Positions 33,779-45,385 of a DNA stretch of 64,000 nt are shown piece by piece; position 1 is the first letter of the stretch; each line of letters starts with the position of its first letter. Position numbers and translations under genes: made by a program. The notes beneath the pieces were generated by a model. The model was given only the letters and a program-made list of their open reading frames with translations. It made no database searches and was not told the DNA's origin. This DNA is from Emmonsiellopsis sp. PD_33 (taxonomy: Eukaryota > Ascomycota > Eurotiomycetes > Onygenales > Ajellomycetaceae), in assembly GCA_032988165.1 (NCBI GenBank), contig JANTQF010000105.1, positions 43,477 to 107,476 on the forward strand, written 5' to 3'.

Positions 33779-35067
33779 ATGCCTTCGAGACGCACCCATC
33801 CAAAGTCGCGTCATGGCTGTGCCCAGTGCAAAAGACGGCGCGTCAAGGTTTGTTACTACTCCGCCCAGGGCGCAATATTAGCACCCGAACTCTGGGAGAA
33901 ATGGTTGTTGATTTATTCTAGTGTGACGAAAAACGTCCGCGATGTACCAGCTGCATCAATCGTGGAAATGAATGCGAATATGCCTCGACTGGCAGCCTTG
34001 TCTGGCCCATTCGAAACTCTCACAGTCCTCGATCCGCGCCAGATACTAGCTTAGTCGCACAGTCAGCCGAATCCTCAAATGGCTCCCTAGACATGTTCGG
34101 CCAGTTAACTGGAACCGGAGCAGGCTCTTCTACGATGCCAGATCTCAACCTCCAAGACCTAGAGCTGATGATGAATTGGTGTAATTCTGGACTCGAAGTA
34201 CTCCAGAGCAAGCACGATTATAAACACGTCTGGCAAGTGATCATTCCACGACAGGCACTAAGACATCCTTTCTTAATGCACGGAATCCTCGCGTTATCCG
34301 CCCTCCACCTTGCACGTAAAAAGGAGACCAGTGGCGTCCCCGATGATGATCAGGGACGGTCATATATGGAAATCGCCCTTGGCCATCAATCCCGGGCTCT
34401 AGCTCTCTTCAGACCTCTGCTAGGAAACATAAATGCGGAAAACTGCAACGCAATGTTCCTACTTTCGACTTTGATGACTGCCTTCGCATTTGGATTCCCG
34501 CAAACCCCTGATCCGACGGATGCAATGCGGCCTCTCAATGATCTGCACCTCGTCTTACACCTTGCGCGGGGTATGCAGCGCGTTTTAAATACGGCGATGG
34601 AATGGATTAAACATGGCGAACTTGCTGTTCTTATGGAATTAGATGCCTACACCCCACATCTGCCCTCCTCTGCAAAGGACGCTTTACGACAGTTGTATAA
34701 GTTCAACGAGGACCACAAATTACGGGATCCTAGCCATGAATCTGAAGTCTATATTGCAGCCATTTCCCAGACTCAATATATGCTAGAGAACATCTATGCC
34801 GGGGTGGATAGGCCCAATCCTGCCGTCATGTGGGCTATTAAGGTGCCTGCGAGTTTCCTCGAGCTTATTGCGGAGTATAGGCCTATGGCACTTGTTGTGC
34901 TCGCATACTACTGTGTTGTTCTACACCATCTGGACAACGTATGGTGGATTCGTGGATGGAGTATTCCGGTTCTGCGAGCGATATACCAGCGGCTGTTGGC
35001 CACCGATCTTGACATATATGTACCGATTCTCCAATGGGTATTTGCGGAGACTAATTTCACGCCGTAG
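33779..35067 (+). CDS. Zn2Cys6 transcription factor, UPC2-like type
   Basis: Exons 33779..33847 and 33922..35067 give 404 residues. The 74-bp intron lies inside the zinc cluster, a common position. The spliced sequence contains CAQCKRRRVKCDEKRPRC followed by TSC and NEC: all six cysteines of a Zn2Cys6 binuclear cluster (residues about 14-41). The N-terminal RRTHPKSRHGC and the later block with LRHPFLMHGILALSALHLAR are typical of the family containing Upc2 and many fungal regulators of unknown target. The domain after the cluster probably binds a ligand or acts in activation. Length fits the family (about 400). A role in sterol or lipid stress is possible by family, not shown here. Confidence 0.9.
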
Positions 35068-35944
35068 CCAGACCCAAAATATCGAAGAATTCGGTGTTTT
35101 GTTTTATCGGGACTGTCCTGTGAGACGTGATCAACTGTGAAGTTTTTTCGACGTTCGTTGTGTATCCTATCCCATGGGAAATTTATCACCTGGACTTTTT
35201 CACGGCGTCCGAAGGGGATAAATAACATCGCTAGTTGGCGGGCATGTGCTATTTTTTTGACAAAAAGAAAAGGTGCGTACCATAATCCCAAGGCATCTCT
35301 TCCAAATGCCGGTTTTTATTCAATTCACTAATTGACCATCTGGTAGCACCTTTCCGATACCATTTTCGCAGCAAAATCTCAGCAAAAATTGACCGACCAG
35401 GACCACGATTTACCTGGCATGATTGACGTCAAGGGGTTTTTAGAACGAAAATGGGCATTTTCCCCTGTTATTTATTTTTCCTCGTTGTCATCAATTCTTT
35501 ATTAGCAGGCATAAGCAGATCCTTGCAAAACCGTTCCCCAGCATGATGAATTGTCGAGGAAGATTTGGTTCCTACGACGTGAATAGCCATTTGTGTTGAA
35601 ATTTCGAAAGAGAAAACGAGGAAGAAACGAAGGAATAAAATAACCAAATTGTGGCTTAAATGTTTGGAATTCTCGGCATGCCAACCAGGCAGTTTTTTTG
35701 TTTCCTTTTCCCGATTCCCGATTCCCCGCAATTTTTTCACCGCCGATAAGAGCTTCAACCCGTGGACCGAATGAGATAAGATAGCAGCACAATCCAAGAT
35801 ATCATGTTTGCCCGCCTATATAAATTGCAAGTCGCATATAAACCCCGCGCGCACCTAATTTTTCCCTTCAGCACCGAAGCCGACAAAAGAAGCCATCGAC
35901 TTACCCCGCCATCTCTCAAGATCTCACCTCCAACAATCGCAACC
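35068..35944. other. Intergenic region, upstream of the dehydrogenase gene
   Basis: 877 bp without a convincing gene. The short frames that overlap it have no domains. The 130 bp before 35945 are pyrimidine-rich and probably the 5' leader. Confidence 0.5.
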
Positions 35945-37124
35945 ATGGCATCCAAGCCAACAATCCTCTACGTCGGCCGCCCGATCCGCTACGCAACTTC
36001 CCAGTGGGAAAAATTCGAACAAAACTTCAACATCATCCCCTACACCTCACAGTCGAAATCCGAGTTCATCAGCGCATTATCACCAGGCGGAGCTTATTCC
36101 AGCATCAATGGCATCCTCCGTCCCTCGATCTCTGAACCAGAGCTCGATATTCCACTCCTAGACAAGGAGATCGTGTCTCACATACCCTCGACATGCAGGA
36201 TCATCTCCTCCGTAAACCACGGGTATGATGGGATGGATACCGAAGAATTGGAGAAACGAGGCATTTGGTACTGTAACGGCGCGGGTGCAGCGAATGATTC
36301 GACGGCAGATATTGCGCTGTTTCTGATAATAGCTGCGTTCCGCTACACGACATTTACTGAGAACAAGCTACGGGAGATGCGCGGGGCGAAATACTTCCGC
36401 GTTGAGGGCGAGGTGGTCCCGTACTCGAACACGGCGCGGAATCGTATTCTTGGCGTGGTTGGGATGGGGAAAATTGGGGTGGAGATTTCATTGCGGGCTA
36501 GGGCTTTGGGGATGAAGATTCACTACTATTCGCGCACGAGAAGGGGACAAGATCTTGAGGATGGGGTTTTGGGTGGTGCCGTCTATCATGATAGTCTGAA
36601 GAGTATGTTGGCGGTGGCGGATTGTGTGGTATTGGCGTGTCCGCACACGGCGGAAACGCATCATCTGCTCAATCGGGAGACTTTTGGAATGATGAAGAAG
36701 GGGGTGAGGATTGTGAATATTGGACGGGGAAAGTGTGTGGATGAGGATGCATTGGCAGATGCGATTGAGGATGGGACGGTGGCGGGGGCGGGGTTGGATG
36801 TCTATCATGACGAGTGAGTTTGTTCCTGGCGGCCCCTTTGCTGGGATCAAGGATTGCTGATGACAGGCGATTAGGCCAGTGGTTAATCCACGATTGCTGG
36901 ATAATATGAGGATCACGTTGCTCCCACATATGGGCGGTGCTTGTGTTGATACTCATGAGGTAAGATTGATACCCTCACAACTCCGACCTGAAATTTACCG
37001 TCTTCATGGCAGCTCACATGGCCATGAATTGCAGAATTTCGAACGAATTGCCATAGATAATATCGAGGCTTACTTCCTGGGGAATGGGAAGCCTATCACG
37101 CCAGTTAACAACGTCACAGCGTGA
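35945..37124 (+). CDS. D-isomer-specific 2-hydroxyacid dehydrogenase (GRHPR/hydroxypyruvate reductase-like)
   Basis: Exons 35945..36813, 36875..36959 and 37035..37124 give 347 residues, starting at the ATG in AACCATGGC. The Rossmann motif GVVGMGKIG lies near residues 170-178. The catalytic triad of the family is in place: Arg in NIGRGK (about 260), Glu in LDVYHDEP after the first splice (about 290) and His in LPHMGGA (about 306). It should reduce a 2-keto acid such as glyoxylate, hydroxypyruvate or a branched-chain keto acid with NAD(P)H in the cytosol or peroxisome; the exact substrate cannot be read. Length fits the family (320-350). Both introns have standard sites and keep the frame. No unusual composition. 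Confidence 0.92.
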
Positions 37125-38131
37125 TCTCGAAGAACGGGATAATAAACCTCGGGACCCATCGTAAATGTAGCGAGTTATCAGTTTTGGGTATAAATGCCAT
37201 TTACGGTCATATCGTGCATCCTGTCGAACCCACCATTCTCACCATATAAACTCCGCCGCATGGTCAGCTGCTCGGGCCGTCATGCTAGTTTTTTTGTGGC
37301 GGGATTCTAGCCCTTAATGCGCTCTATATCGAAATGCATGCATGGAAGCGGATATTTATGCCCAGTTAGGGCTTGGTCTGTGTCTTGAATCCATTTTTTT
37401 TTTCGTGCTGATGTGACAGCGCAAACAAGACATCGGAACTATGAGTAATAGAAAAGGTTTTGGATACAACTGTGGTTAGCATCGGATATTTCGACGGGGG
37501 AGAAAAAGGACGTCAAAATAAAGTTTTAGGTCGAAAACGGTTCAATATCAACTTTAACATTTCCGTCGAATTTCTTTTTGTTTCCCCATTCCTTTCGTTC
37601 CCTTGATCATCATAGAGAGGCCTGCGTATGATTCTTAATCCCTTGATCATCGATATTGCTGCTAATACTTCTCTTGTCCTCGCACCCGGCATCCAGGAGA
37701 TTGTGGTTCTGGGCAACGCTGCAGGTACGAAAAACTTATCCCCATCTTAATATTTCAATTTTGCGGGAAATTTCGGCCGATATCTTTTGCTCTCATATTT
37801 ATCTCTTGTTCTTATCAGCTGATGATGATCGGCAAGATATATCTTCGGAATCGTTCCCCTCCATTGCACAGCCCTAATATCACTATCTCGGGTGCTACTA
37901 CTTACTTATCTTGCCGGCCTTGGTTGGGCTCACCTTATCTACACCATTTGACTGTCAATCGTTTCGACTTTTCCAGCCGAGACCATATCTTACCTCTTGG
38001 TTATAGATATCTTTTCGTCTGTGTGCGAGTGGCTGCGTGCGCACACGTTGGGTTTCCCTCTGAATTCGATATCATTATCAACCCCATTTAATCTGACGAT
38101 CTAACTCCCCTAACAACAAATATTTTCATCC
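37125..38131. other. Intergenic region, upstream of asparaginase gene
   Basis: About 1 kb. Only short frames occur, such as 37822-38091, which ends 40 bp before the asparaginase start and may be an upstream open frame in its leader. The stretch 37740-38130 is pyrimidine-rich like a fungal promoter and 5' leader. No transposon or RNA gene was seen. Confidence 0.45.
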
Positions 38132-40078
38132 ATGATCACAGCAGACAATGCCCAGGCCCATCAGGGTCAGGGCATCTCCTTGCAACCCGAATCTCGGGTT
38201 CTAATAATTATGACCGGCGGCACAATATGCATGAGACGGTCTGATTCCGGCTTCATCCCGGCCCGGGGATTCCAAAAAGCTGCTCTGGAACCCGTTCCGA
38301 CTTTCAACGACAGATCCAACCCTGAACCTGTCGACGTCATAGTAAATAACTCTGGTGAGCGGCGGTCCCATGCCAGTTTACGAACTCCCCCAAGTGCCTA
38401 TGGCACCAGCGTTCGATACGCAGTATTTGAATTCGAAGAACTGCTCGACAGCAGCTCGATTGATGCGAAGGGATGGGCGGAAATTGCCCACACGATTTAC
38501 TGGAACTACACCCTTTTCGATGCCTTCGTGGTTCTCCATGGTACAGACAGTCTGGCGTACACATGCTCCGCACTGAGCTTCATGCTTCGTAATCTGGGCA
38601 AGCCCGTGATATTGACTGGATCTCAGGCGCCAATGCTGGAGTTGCAGAATGATGCCACAGACAACCTACTCGGTTCATTGGTGATAGCCGGCCATTTCAT
38701 GATCCCGGAGGTGTGTTTGTATTTCAACTCTAAACTTCTCCGGGGTAATCGGGCAACGAAGGTATCCGCCAGTGCATTCGCGGCCTTTGATTCCCCAAAT
38801 GCGCCACCCCTGGCGATTACGACGGCGATGAGGACGAATGTTGCGTGGGACCTAGTATATAAACCGACACATATCGAGCATTTTAGGATCCAGGCGAATC
38901 CGGATACAACACATGTGGCGTGTTTGAGGATTTTCCCAGGAATCAAACCGGAGATGGTCGATGCAGTGTTGAGATTGGATGGATTAAAGGGGCTGGTTTT
39001 GGAGACGTTCGGAGCAGGGAATGCGCCGGGTGGTCAGGATAATGCAATGACGAATGTATTGGCTGCTGCGATACAACGTGGAATTGTGATTGTGAACGTT
39101 ACTCAATGTATGCCCCTACCCCATTCTAACCTTACCACTATTTTTATTCGACGATCTCTGTATGAATGTATAGCTAACATTACAAAATTAGGCCTATCCG
39201 GCAGCGTCAGCCCTGTCTACGCCCCGGGAATGACTCTATACCGAGCCGGAGTTGTTGCCGGCCAGGACATGACTACGGAGGCGGCGTTGACCAAGCTCTC
39301 CTATCTCCTCGCACTTCCAAACGCCACACCCGAATCCGTAGCACGAGACATGTCTATTTCTCTCCGAGGGGAATTAACTGAACACTCTCAGCCTGTCTTC
39401 CGCCACCCTGACGGTGTCCTCCCGGGACGAGTTAAGAGTCTGACAGCATTAGGCTATGCTATTGCCCACGGAAATTTAGAAAAGGTTAAAGATATCCTGC
39501 GCGGTGAGCAGGACTGGATTCTGAATGACGCTGACTATTCAGGAAACACGCCACTGGTAATTATGAAAATTTTTACTGTTATTTCCTTAATATTTTCCAC
39601 CCTTCTATCCCCCTTTTCTTCCAGACGAAAACAGAATCAAGGGTCCAAAGGGAAAAGAAATTCCAAACCCCATGGAACCCTCTCCCCCCATCCCCCCTGA
39701 AAACGACAACACACCATTACGACTTTTGAACCCAACCTAACCTCCTCTGCCCTATTTCCCTTCTTCAAAAAATTTTAGCACCTCGCCGCAACCTCACCAA
39801 ACATCTCCATCCTCCGACACTTCCTCCTACACGGCGGATCCGTCCATTTGCGAAACCGCGCGGGAAAAACCGCGCTCTTCCTCGCAGCTAATGCAGGATT
39901 GTCGGAACACGTTGCGCTACTACGACAGTCGGGCGCCCATTTACATGCGGATGAGCTCGCGGTGGCCGAGTTCAATGCCAAGCGACGGCCGGTGATATGG
40001 ACTGCGGCGGGGGTGAATGTGGAAAACCTTGGTTTGAATTCGGACATTGTCGTGGAGAAGACGAATGGGTCGGCGTGA
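38132..40078 (+). CDS. L-asparaginase with C-terminal ankyrin repeats
   Basis: Exons 38132..39107, 39192..39556 and 39779..40078 give 546 residues. Intron 1 (84 bp, GTATGC) joins NVTQ-C to LSGSVSPVYAPG. Intron 2 (222 bp) joins NTPL to HLAATSPNISILRHFLLHGG. The two catalytic threonine motifs of class I asparaginases are present: IIMTGGTI near residue 31 and VVLHGTDSLAYT near 136, plus LTGSQAPMLE and DATDN. The C-terminal 120 residues form ankyrin repeats. The order asparaginase then ankyrin equals that of animal ASPG/60-kDa lysophospholipase. It lacks a signal peptide, so it is likely a cytosolic enzyme splitting asparagine to aspartate and ammonia. Intron 2 is long for this window and could hide an alternative splice form. 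Confidence 0.92.
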
Positions 40079-40191
40079 GGAAGTGGTATAAAAGTTACCA
40101 TGATATTTATTAGACTGAAAGGGATCAAACCCTTGATAATTTTTACAATACAGAGGGGGAGGTTAGCCTCTGTTTTCAAGCAACACATCTA
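40079..40191. other. 3' flank of asparaginase gene
   Basis: Short 3' region up to the MITE. It ends with the target duplication CTA (40189-40191). Confidence 0.5.
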
Positions 40192-40603
40192 GGCCCTGTT
40201 CAGTGAAAAAACTGTTTCTGTTTATCCCCCATCATACTAGAGTGGAGTAGTATTTTTACAAACAGAGCTAAAACATGCAGATCTTGAAGAATCAGTGGAA
40301 GAACTCCAGAAATCACAATCAAATCAGAGCTGAGAGTCTGATTTCTGTAGACAGATTTTCTGTTATTAAAAGTGGGCCTACCTTTCCTAGTTAAGCTATA
40401 GTCTCTCCCAATTCTCACTAATTATATACTAAGTGGGTTAAAAACATACTAATTTAGTCTATACTATATAGTACCAAAAAACAGTATTTTATTGTATTTT
40501 ATTGATTATATCAGCAAAATTATGTAGAATTATGCAAATTTTTGCCAAGAAGTGTGTCTGGGAGAAACAAAAAGGAAGAACCAGTTTTGCACTGAACAGG
40601 GCC
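40192..40603. mobile_element. PIF/Harbinger-like MITE, 412 bp
   Basis: The ends are perfect 14-bp inverted repeats, GGCCCTGTTCAGTG, extending imperfectly to about 24 bp. They are flanked by the 3-bp direct repeat CTA (40189-40191 and 40604-40606). End sequence and 3-bp duplication match the PIF/Harbinger (Tourist-like) pattern and resemble the element split by Gypsy 1 (5581/15980). The interior codes for nothing. The element contains no CpG, whereas the DNA on both sides does, so it seems to have gone through the same C-to-T decay as the large block. Confidence 0.85.
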
Positions 40604-40606
40604 CTA

Positions 40607-41491
40607 GTTAATACAGTTCCTATTTTTTGTTAATATGATTCCCCTAGTGCCTCGGCCGCTCTGCTAGAGTTTGTATAGTTAGCGAAATATCATTACCACC
40701 AACTTCAACTAGATATAAAAAAGTAACCGTATCCTTCCATGGATTGCATGCTAGCATATAAGCTTAAGCTGCCAATTATCTAGATATATATAGTTATATA
40801 TATTTTATGTGCTGATTCCCTTCATGAAGCTTGAAATAATGGACTTTCAGAGGCCTATCTAGATACAGACATCACCACCACGGTAAAAAAGATATATTGG
40901 CAGGTCAAATAATTCTAGTTTATATCGACTAGGTTAGTCTTCTTAACTATTTATTTCTAGTTGCCAGAAAACTCCTGTGAAGCTATTTCTTTAATTTTAC
41001 TCGGAGTGAGGCGAAGCAATAGCTAATAATTGGTTAGCTTAGACCCGCAAGAGCTTTGGACACCAAGGGGCTCGTGGCACACTAGGGGTCGGTACGAGTT
41101 AACTATTTTATAAATAGCTCCGGTTCCCACTTGCTCATTGCTGTCTTTCTCGTTCTCTTTCAACCCGCCTCAATCGCCAGACCTTTCTCAACTATAACCA
41201 TCCTCGATGTCTCTCGCAGGCGGATCGCCCGAGTTGGGAGAGGGCGAGGTCTTATCACCTGCATCGTGCATTGGGGGCCGTTAAACCATGTCCATACGAC
41301 CATTTCATATCCCTGCATCATGATCCGGACGAAAAAGTCCGTCCTATCCACAAGCGCCGGCCCCAACACAAGGCAGAACCAAGGCAAGGCCGAGAGCTGT
41401 TATCAGCGCTGTTGAGCAAGGCTCCATATATATGGCCTCGATCTCCCCTGTCTCGCCTGGAATGATATGAATTTCTGCTATTCTTGCCATC
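40607..41491. other. Intergenic region, upstream of membrane protein gene
   Basis: 885 bp. AT-rich with TATATA runs up to about 40970, then normal composition. Frames between 41131 and 41465 have no ATG-supported model or domain and are probably promoter and 5' leader of the next gene. Confidence 0.45.
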
Positions 41492-43904
41492 ATGGCAGCC
41501 ACGGAAGATAACAAAAACATTCCATTAGTGAATATGCTTTCTCGAAATCCAGACTATGTCCATAGCCTTGATCCCAGTCATGAACCCCGTTCCAGTGACA
41601 ACGAGGATCAGTCTTTTGACAGCAGGACGGATTCCAGCACAACCCCAGCATCAAAATACAATCCAAATGAGGCACCGCCGTCATCGACATTACATCGCTC
41701 GTTCTACGCACTGTCCGTTGTTGTGCTATATTCGGCTCTCGCGTTGGCGAGTTGGATTATCATTGTTTTTCTTGTTTTTCGGCCTACTCCAGGTAAAACG
41801 TACGGGCCGTGGAAAGGCGACGAATATCCTTCGATTGTTGAAGTCCCCCCCAACTACGCGACCAGTGAGAGGTGGTTCCGCGCTGCTCGAGTTTTACAGT
41901 CGATTGTCAACGTCATGGCTATACCGGTGGCGTCTGCGGCTTGTGCAAGTGCCGCTGTCATTTTCGCTCAGGTGGGAAAAGAATCGCACGATATGAGCCT
42001 CAGGCAGCTCATGGCATTAGCTGACCGCAGCTGGACCAACCCAACTATGCTTGCCCGCCTTGGTACTCCAAGAGGATGGAGGCATTATGGGTCCTGGTTT
42101 CTTGCCCTTGCAATCCTTACAAATCTGGTGGGAGCTGTGGTCGGCCCTCTCCAACAAGTGTTTCTCACTTCCGAGGTAGTCAAAGTACCAAATAATTTAG
42201 AGATACTTCCATATCTTTTCGATCTTACCGATCCATTTATTTACGCGCGAAATTATAAAAACAATACGGTCGAGATAGCAACTCGAAATGCCTTACGAGC
42301 AGCAAGTATTTCCCAGCCTCAGTCACAGCTGTGGCTGGGCGAGGGGGAGATACCTTGCGAGCAATCGGATGATCCGAGTGTCGATCCGGACTGCTCAGGG
42401 AACGTCGTCACTTTTGGCAATTTATCTGCTCTTCCGCATCCTTTCCTTGCCCAGGTGCCACGCGGATTCAGCACTGGCCTTTTCCGGCAATTTGTCCCTC
42501 GCATCAACTCTACCGCTCGGGTCTCCGAAGCCTCGTTTCCTCCAAATTGCGGAGATGAACCGGGATCTTTGTTTCTCCATCATGAGAACAACTCCACTCA
42601 ATCGGGCCCCTATCCATGGTCCGTCACTCTCTGTATTCCCGCGGACGTCAGCCTGACTCCATGGAAATTGACTCGTGACCGACAAGATTTCTCTGAGGAG
42701 GTATATTTCGAGATAAAGGCCAAGGAGCAGGGGAGTAGAGCGGCCACATTTGCATTTAAAGTGGTTCTAGATACCACTGCTGGGTACTTTGAGCTCCCCA
42801 ATTACATGAATAACGAAACTGCTGGACCCTTGCTGGAGCATGGTCCACAACGTGGAGAAATAAAGGACTACTGGGAACAAAGTATGTTCGCACCAGATGG
42901 GTATGTATTTCCCTAACTCTCCATTTCTTCCTTTTTCAATTTACTCGCCCTTACAATCCCGCCGCTTGTCACGCTTGAGCAAAACAAGACTGACGTAATG
43001 AAGTTTCGAGGACTGGTCAGTTGGGTGGAGTGAATATGTTACCTCTACTAAAGGTCCTCTACAAAACGTAGCCTTGGCTCTGTTTGGGCCGGATTCGTTT
43101 CTCGCAACATGGGGGCCCCTATTCGACGGATTGTGGGTTGACAACCCATTTAATTCGACTGGATACTTTCCGACGTGTATAGATTTCCACCCGATGGGTG
43201 AACTTGTAGTCGTGAGCGGATTTCATGATGTCGGGCCTTGTGCTCTTTGGTGGGATGCCTTTCGCAATACCTCCGCCCGGGCGGTTGAAAGGGGTATTAA
43301 CAATGCTTTGCTCTACTTCATCGAGTCCGAGACTTTGGAGAATTCGTTTAGTGCCGCCGCCGTTCTTGCCAACCAGGCCTGGATGGAAGAGAGTACTGGC
43401 AGAGAGCGGGGTTCGTTGCTGGTCTACCACGACGCTGGTATGGACATTCAAATTCCGCATATCTCGCTGGCCGGGATCATCTTGATCAGCATTTTCCTGG
43501 CAATGTTCCTAGGCGCATTGCTTGCCTTTGCCACGTATGGTGCTCTGAGCCCGCGATGGACTGCACAGCTAGATTCCTTTGCTATGTTGAGGATTGGCGG
43601 GACGGTATCTACGAAAGTTCCTCTGCTCCTAGGAAACAAAGATGAAGTCAAGGTGCTAGACGAGATCCCCGGCGCTATGGGTGAACTCCCGTCCGAGGAA
43701 CGAGGGAGGAGAAGAATTGGGCTAGGGGGACCCGGCGAACTTGTGCCTGGGCGGCGGTATCTATCCTATTCGCATGAACCTAGCCATCGCATTTCCCTTC
43801 CAAAGAAGGGCGCGAGCAGGAGTAGGGAGGCTACAACAACGACAGTGGCAGAGAGTGACGGGCTAATTACTTCTAGGGCCAGAGAGGATGGTTTAGGAGT
43901 TTGA
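41492..43904 (+). CDS. Large fungal membrane protein of unknown function
   Basis: Exons 41492..42900 and 43004..43904 give 769 residues; the 103-bp intron (GTATGT, CTGAC branch) joins APDG to FEDWSVGWSEY. The start is the ATG in CATCATGGC. A polar N-terminus of about 65 residues is followed by hydrophobic segments near 70-95, 133-155 and 200-225, then a region of about 430 residues with several N-glycosylation sites (NNT, NLS, NST, NNST, NNET) and cysteines, and a last membrane helix near 650-675. A basic, Ser/Arg-rich cytoplasmic tail ends the protein. This points to a plasma-membrane or secretory-pathway protein with a large outside domain. I do not recognise a named domain; such proteins are common as hypotheticals in Eurotiales. 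Confidence 0.8.
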
Positions 43905-44263
43905 TGGGAATATTGTATTGAATCGTTGGTTATCTATATATCCGGGGAACTTATCTACTCCATCTATGCAACATAATAGATTGCGGTATATATCTATTCA
44001 GATACTCTACTAACTAAGTCTACCCCATTTCCCTAAAATGTCCCTCAGCTGCGGTAGCACACTTTCGTCCCTTTGCCTTGAAAATATGCAGTGCACATAA
44101 TGCTCTTACTGTGCTAATTGATTGCATCACCGATTAATTCATAGCGCACGAGAGTTTGAATTCCGTTGGATTATATCCAGTATCGTACAGCGGAAAGCAA
44201 ACTGGAATGGCCCCAGAGTTTCAGCAGATATTCCTACCACAATCCTACACGTCTTTAAGTTGA
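43905..44263. other. Convergent 3' region
   Basis: About 360 bp between two genes that end towards each other. Nothing else seen. Confidence 0.4.
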
Positions 44264-44899
44264 TCAAGCGACCCCTTTAGGTCGCGGAGAGAATCTCGAA
44301 GATGATTTGTGAAGTATTCTAACTGGGATAAGCAAGTAGAAAAAAACAAGAATTCCATATGTGAATGGGCCTTACCATCAAAAGTCCCATCCAGTGTGAT
44401 GGAGTGTGTGGCCCCAAAGGTATGGAGTGTAGCAGGGCTCATATTGGCATCGGACTGGTGAGGAAGGGCCTGGGGGATTACAAGTCGAGGGCAAGGTGAT
44501 GATTCTGGAAGGGTGATGTTATTCAAGAAATGCAGAATGGTAACTTGCATACTCCGTACAACATCGCCCCATTAGTTAGTACTTACCATGTGCGAAGTAT
44601 TGAGAATCATGATAGAAAGTCAGAGGGCACTGGTCTGAGTCTTTCGCCAACGGATTGACGGTAAGAGATCTGGAATTTGATGGTATGCCTGCCCGGAAGG
44701 CAAAGCCAATCTCTTTTGGAAGTAATGTGAAAGCTTGATTGGGATGTCCTAAATCGACGTTGACCTTCTGGGTTACTGGGTACCCTCGTTGATCAAGGGT
44801 GATAAATTCTGCCTGCTTTGTATGTAGAGAGCGATGGATGTGAGCGGGCCTGATCGTGAAGTTAAATATTCGTTTCGGTAGAGAAGTAGGAAACCGCAT
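44264..44899 (-). CDS. Hypothetical protein
   Basis: A model with exons 44587..44899, 44376..44543 and 44264..44322 (minus) gives 179 residues from the ATG at 44899 (MRFPTSLPKRIFNF). Intron 1 is only 43 bp (GTAAGT, CTAAC branch, AAG end) and intron 2 is 53 bp (GTAAGG, CCCAG end). Both are needed to keep the frame, and their phases fit. The N-terminal part is basic and could be a mitochondrial presequence, but this is inference. No domain is recognised. An upstream exon beyond 44900 cannot be excluded, since the frame is open further up with a GTG but no ATG. Confidence 0.4.
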
Positions 44900-45385
44900 G
44901 ACGCTGAAGACCACTGTGACACTGGTAGAGAGGGTGAAGAATACTACTGTATGTCTGTACGAGCTCGAGTTGATGCGGCTCCACTTCCCGGAGCGGATGT
45001 GGATCCGGGGAGTGGGGGGTTCGCGGGAATAACCGTTTATCCGATACTTTAATCTGACCTCCAGCTTGTTATTGATAGACCATGTAGTTAGCTGCGAGAA
45101 CTGATTATTGTGGGGTTTAATAAATGGAATAACAGTTCTACATATTTACCACCGAGCGCCGTCGAGCACGATCAAGAAGCTGCAGTGGCGGTAGATCCAA
45201 CGCGACATAACCATCCAGGCGGCTGATTAATGTCGTACTCAGTTCGGAGTACCAAGCGGCTAGAGCTACCAGTTTTCTATGCGAATGCATCGAGATAGCC
45301 ACCAAGCCCTAACTCATAACCGGGTGGCCGCGAAGCTTACTTGCATTCGTCTTTCATTCCTCTAAACAGAATCGCCGATACCGCC
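44900..45385. promoter_or_regulatory. Divergent intergenic region
   Basis: About 490 bp between two divergently transcribed hypothetical genes. No defined site. Confidence 0.4.

Noticed and set aside
33779..40078. Secondary-metabolite cluster around the UPC2-like regulator
   Set aside because: No polyketide, peptide, terpene or other backbone enzyme is present near it; the neighbours are primary-metabolism enzymes.
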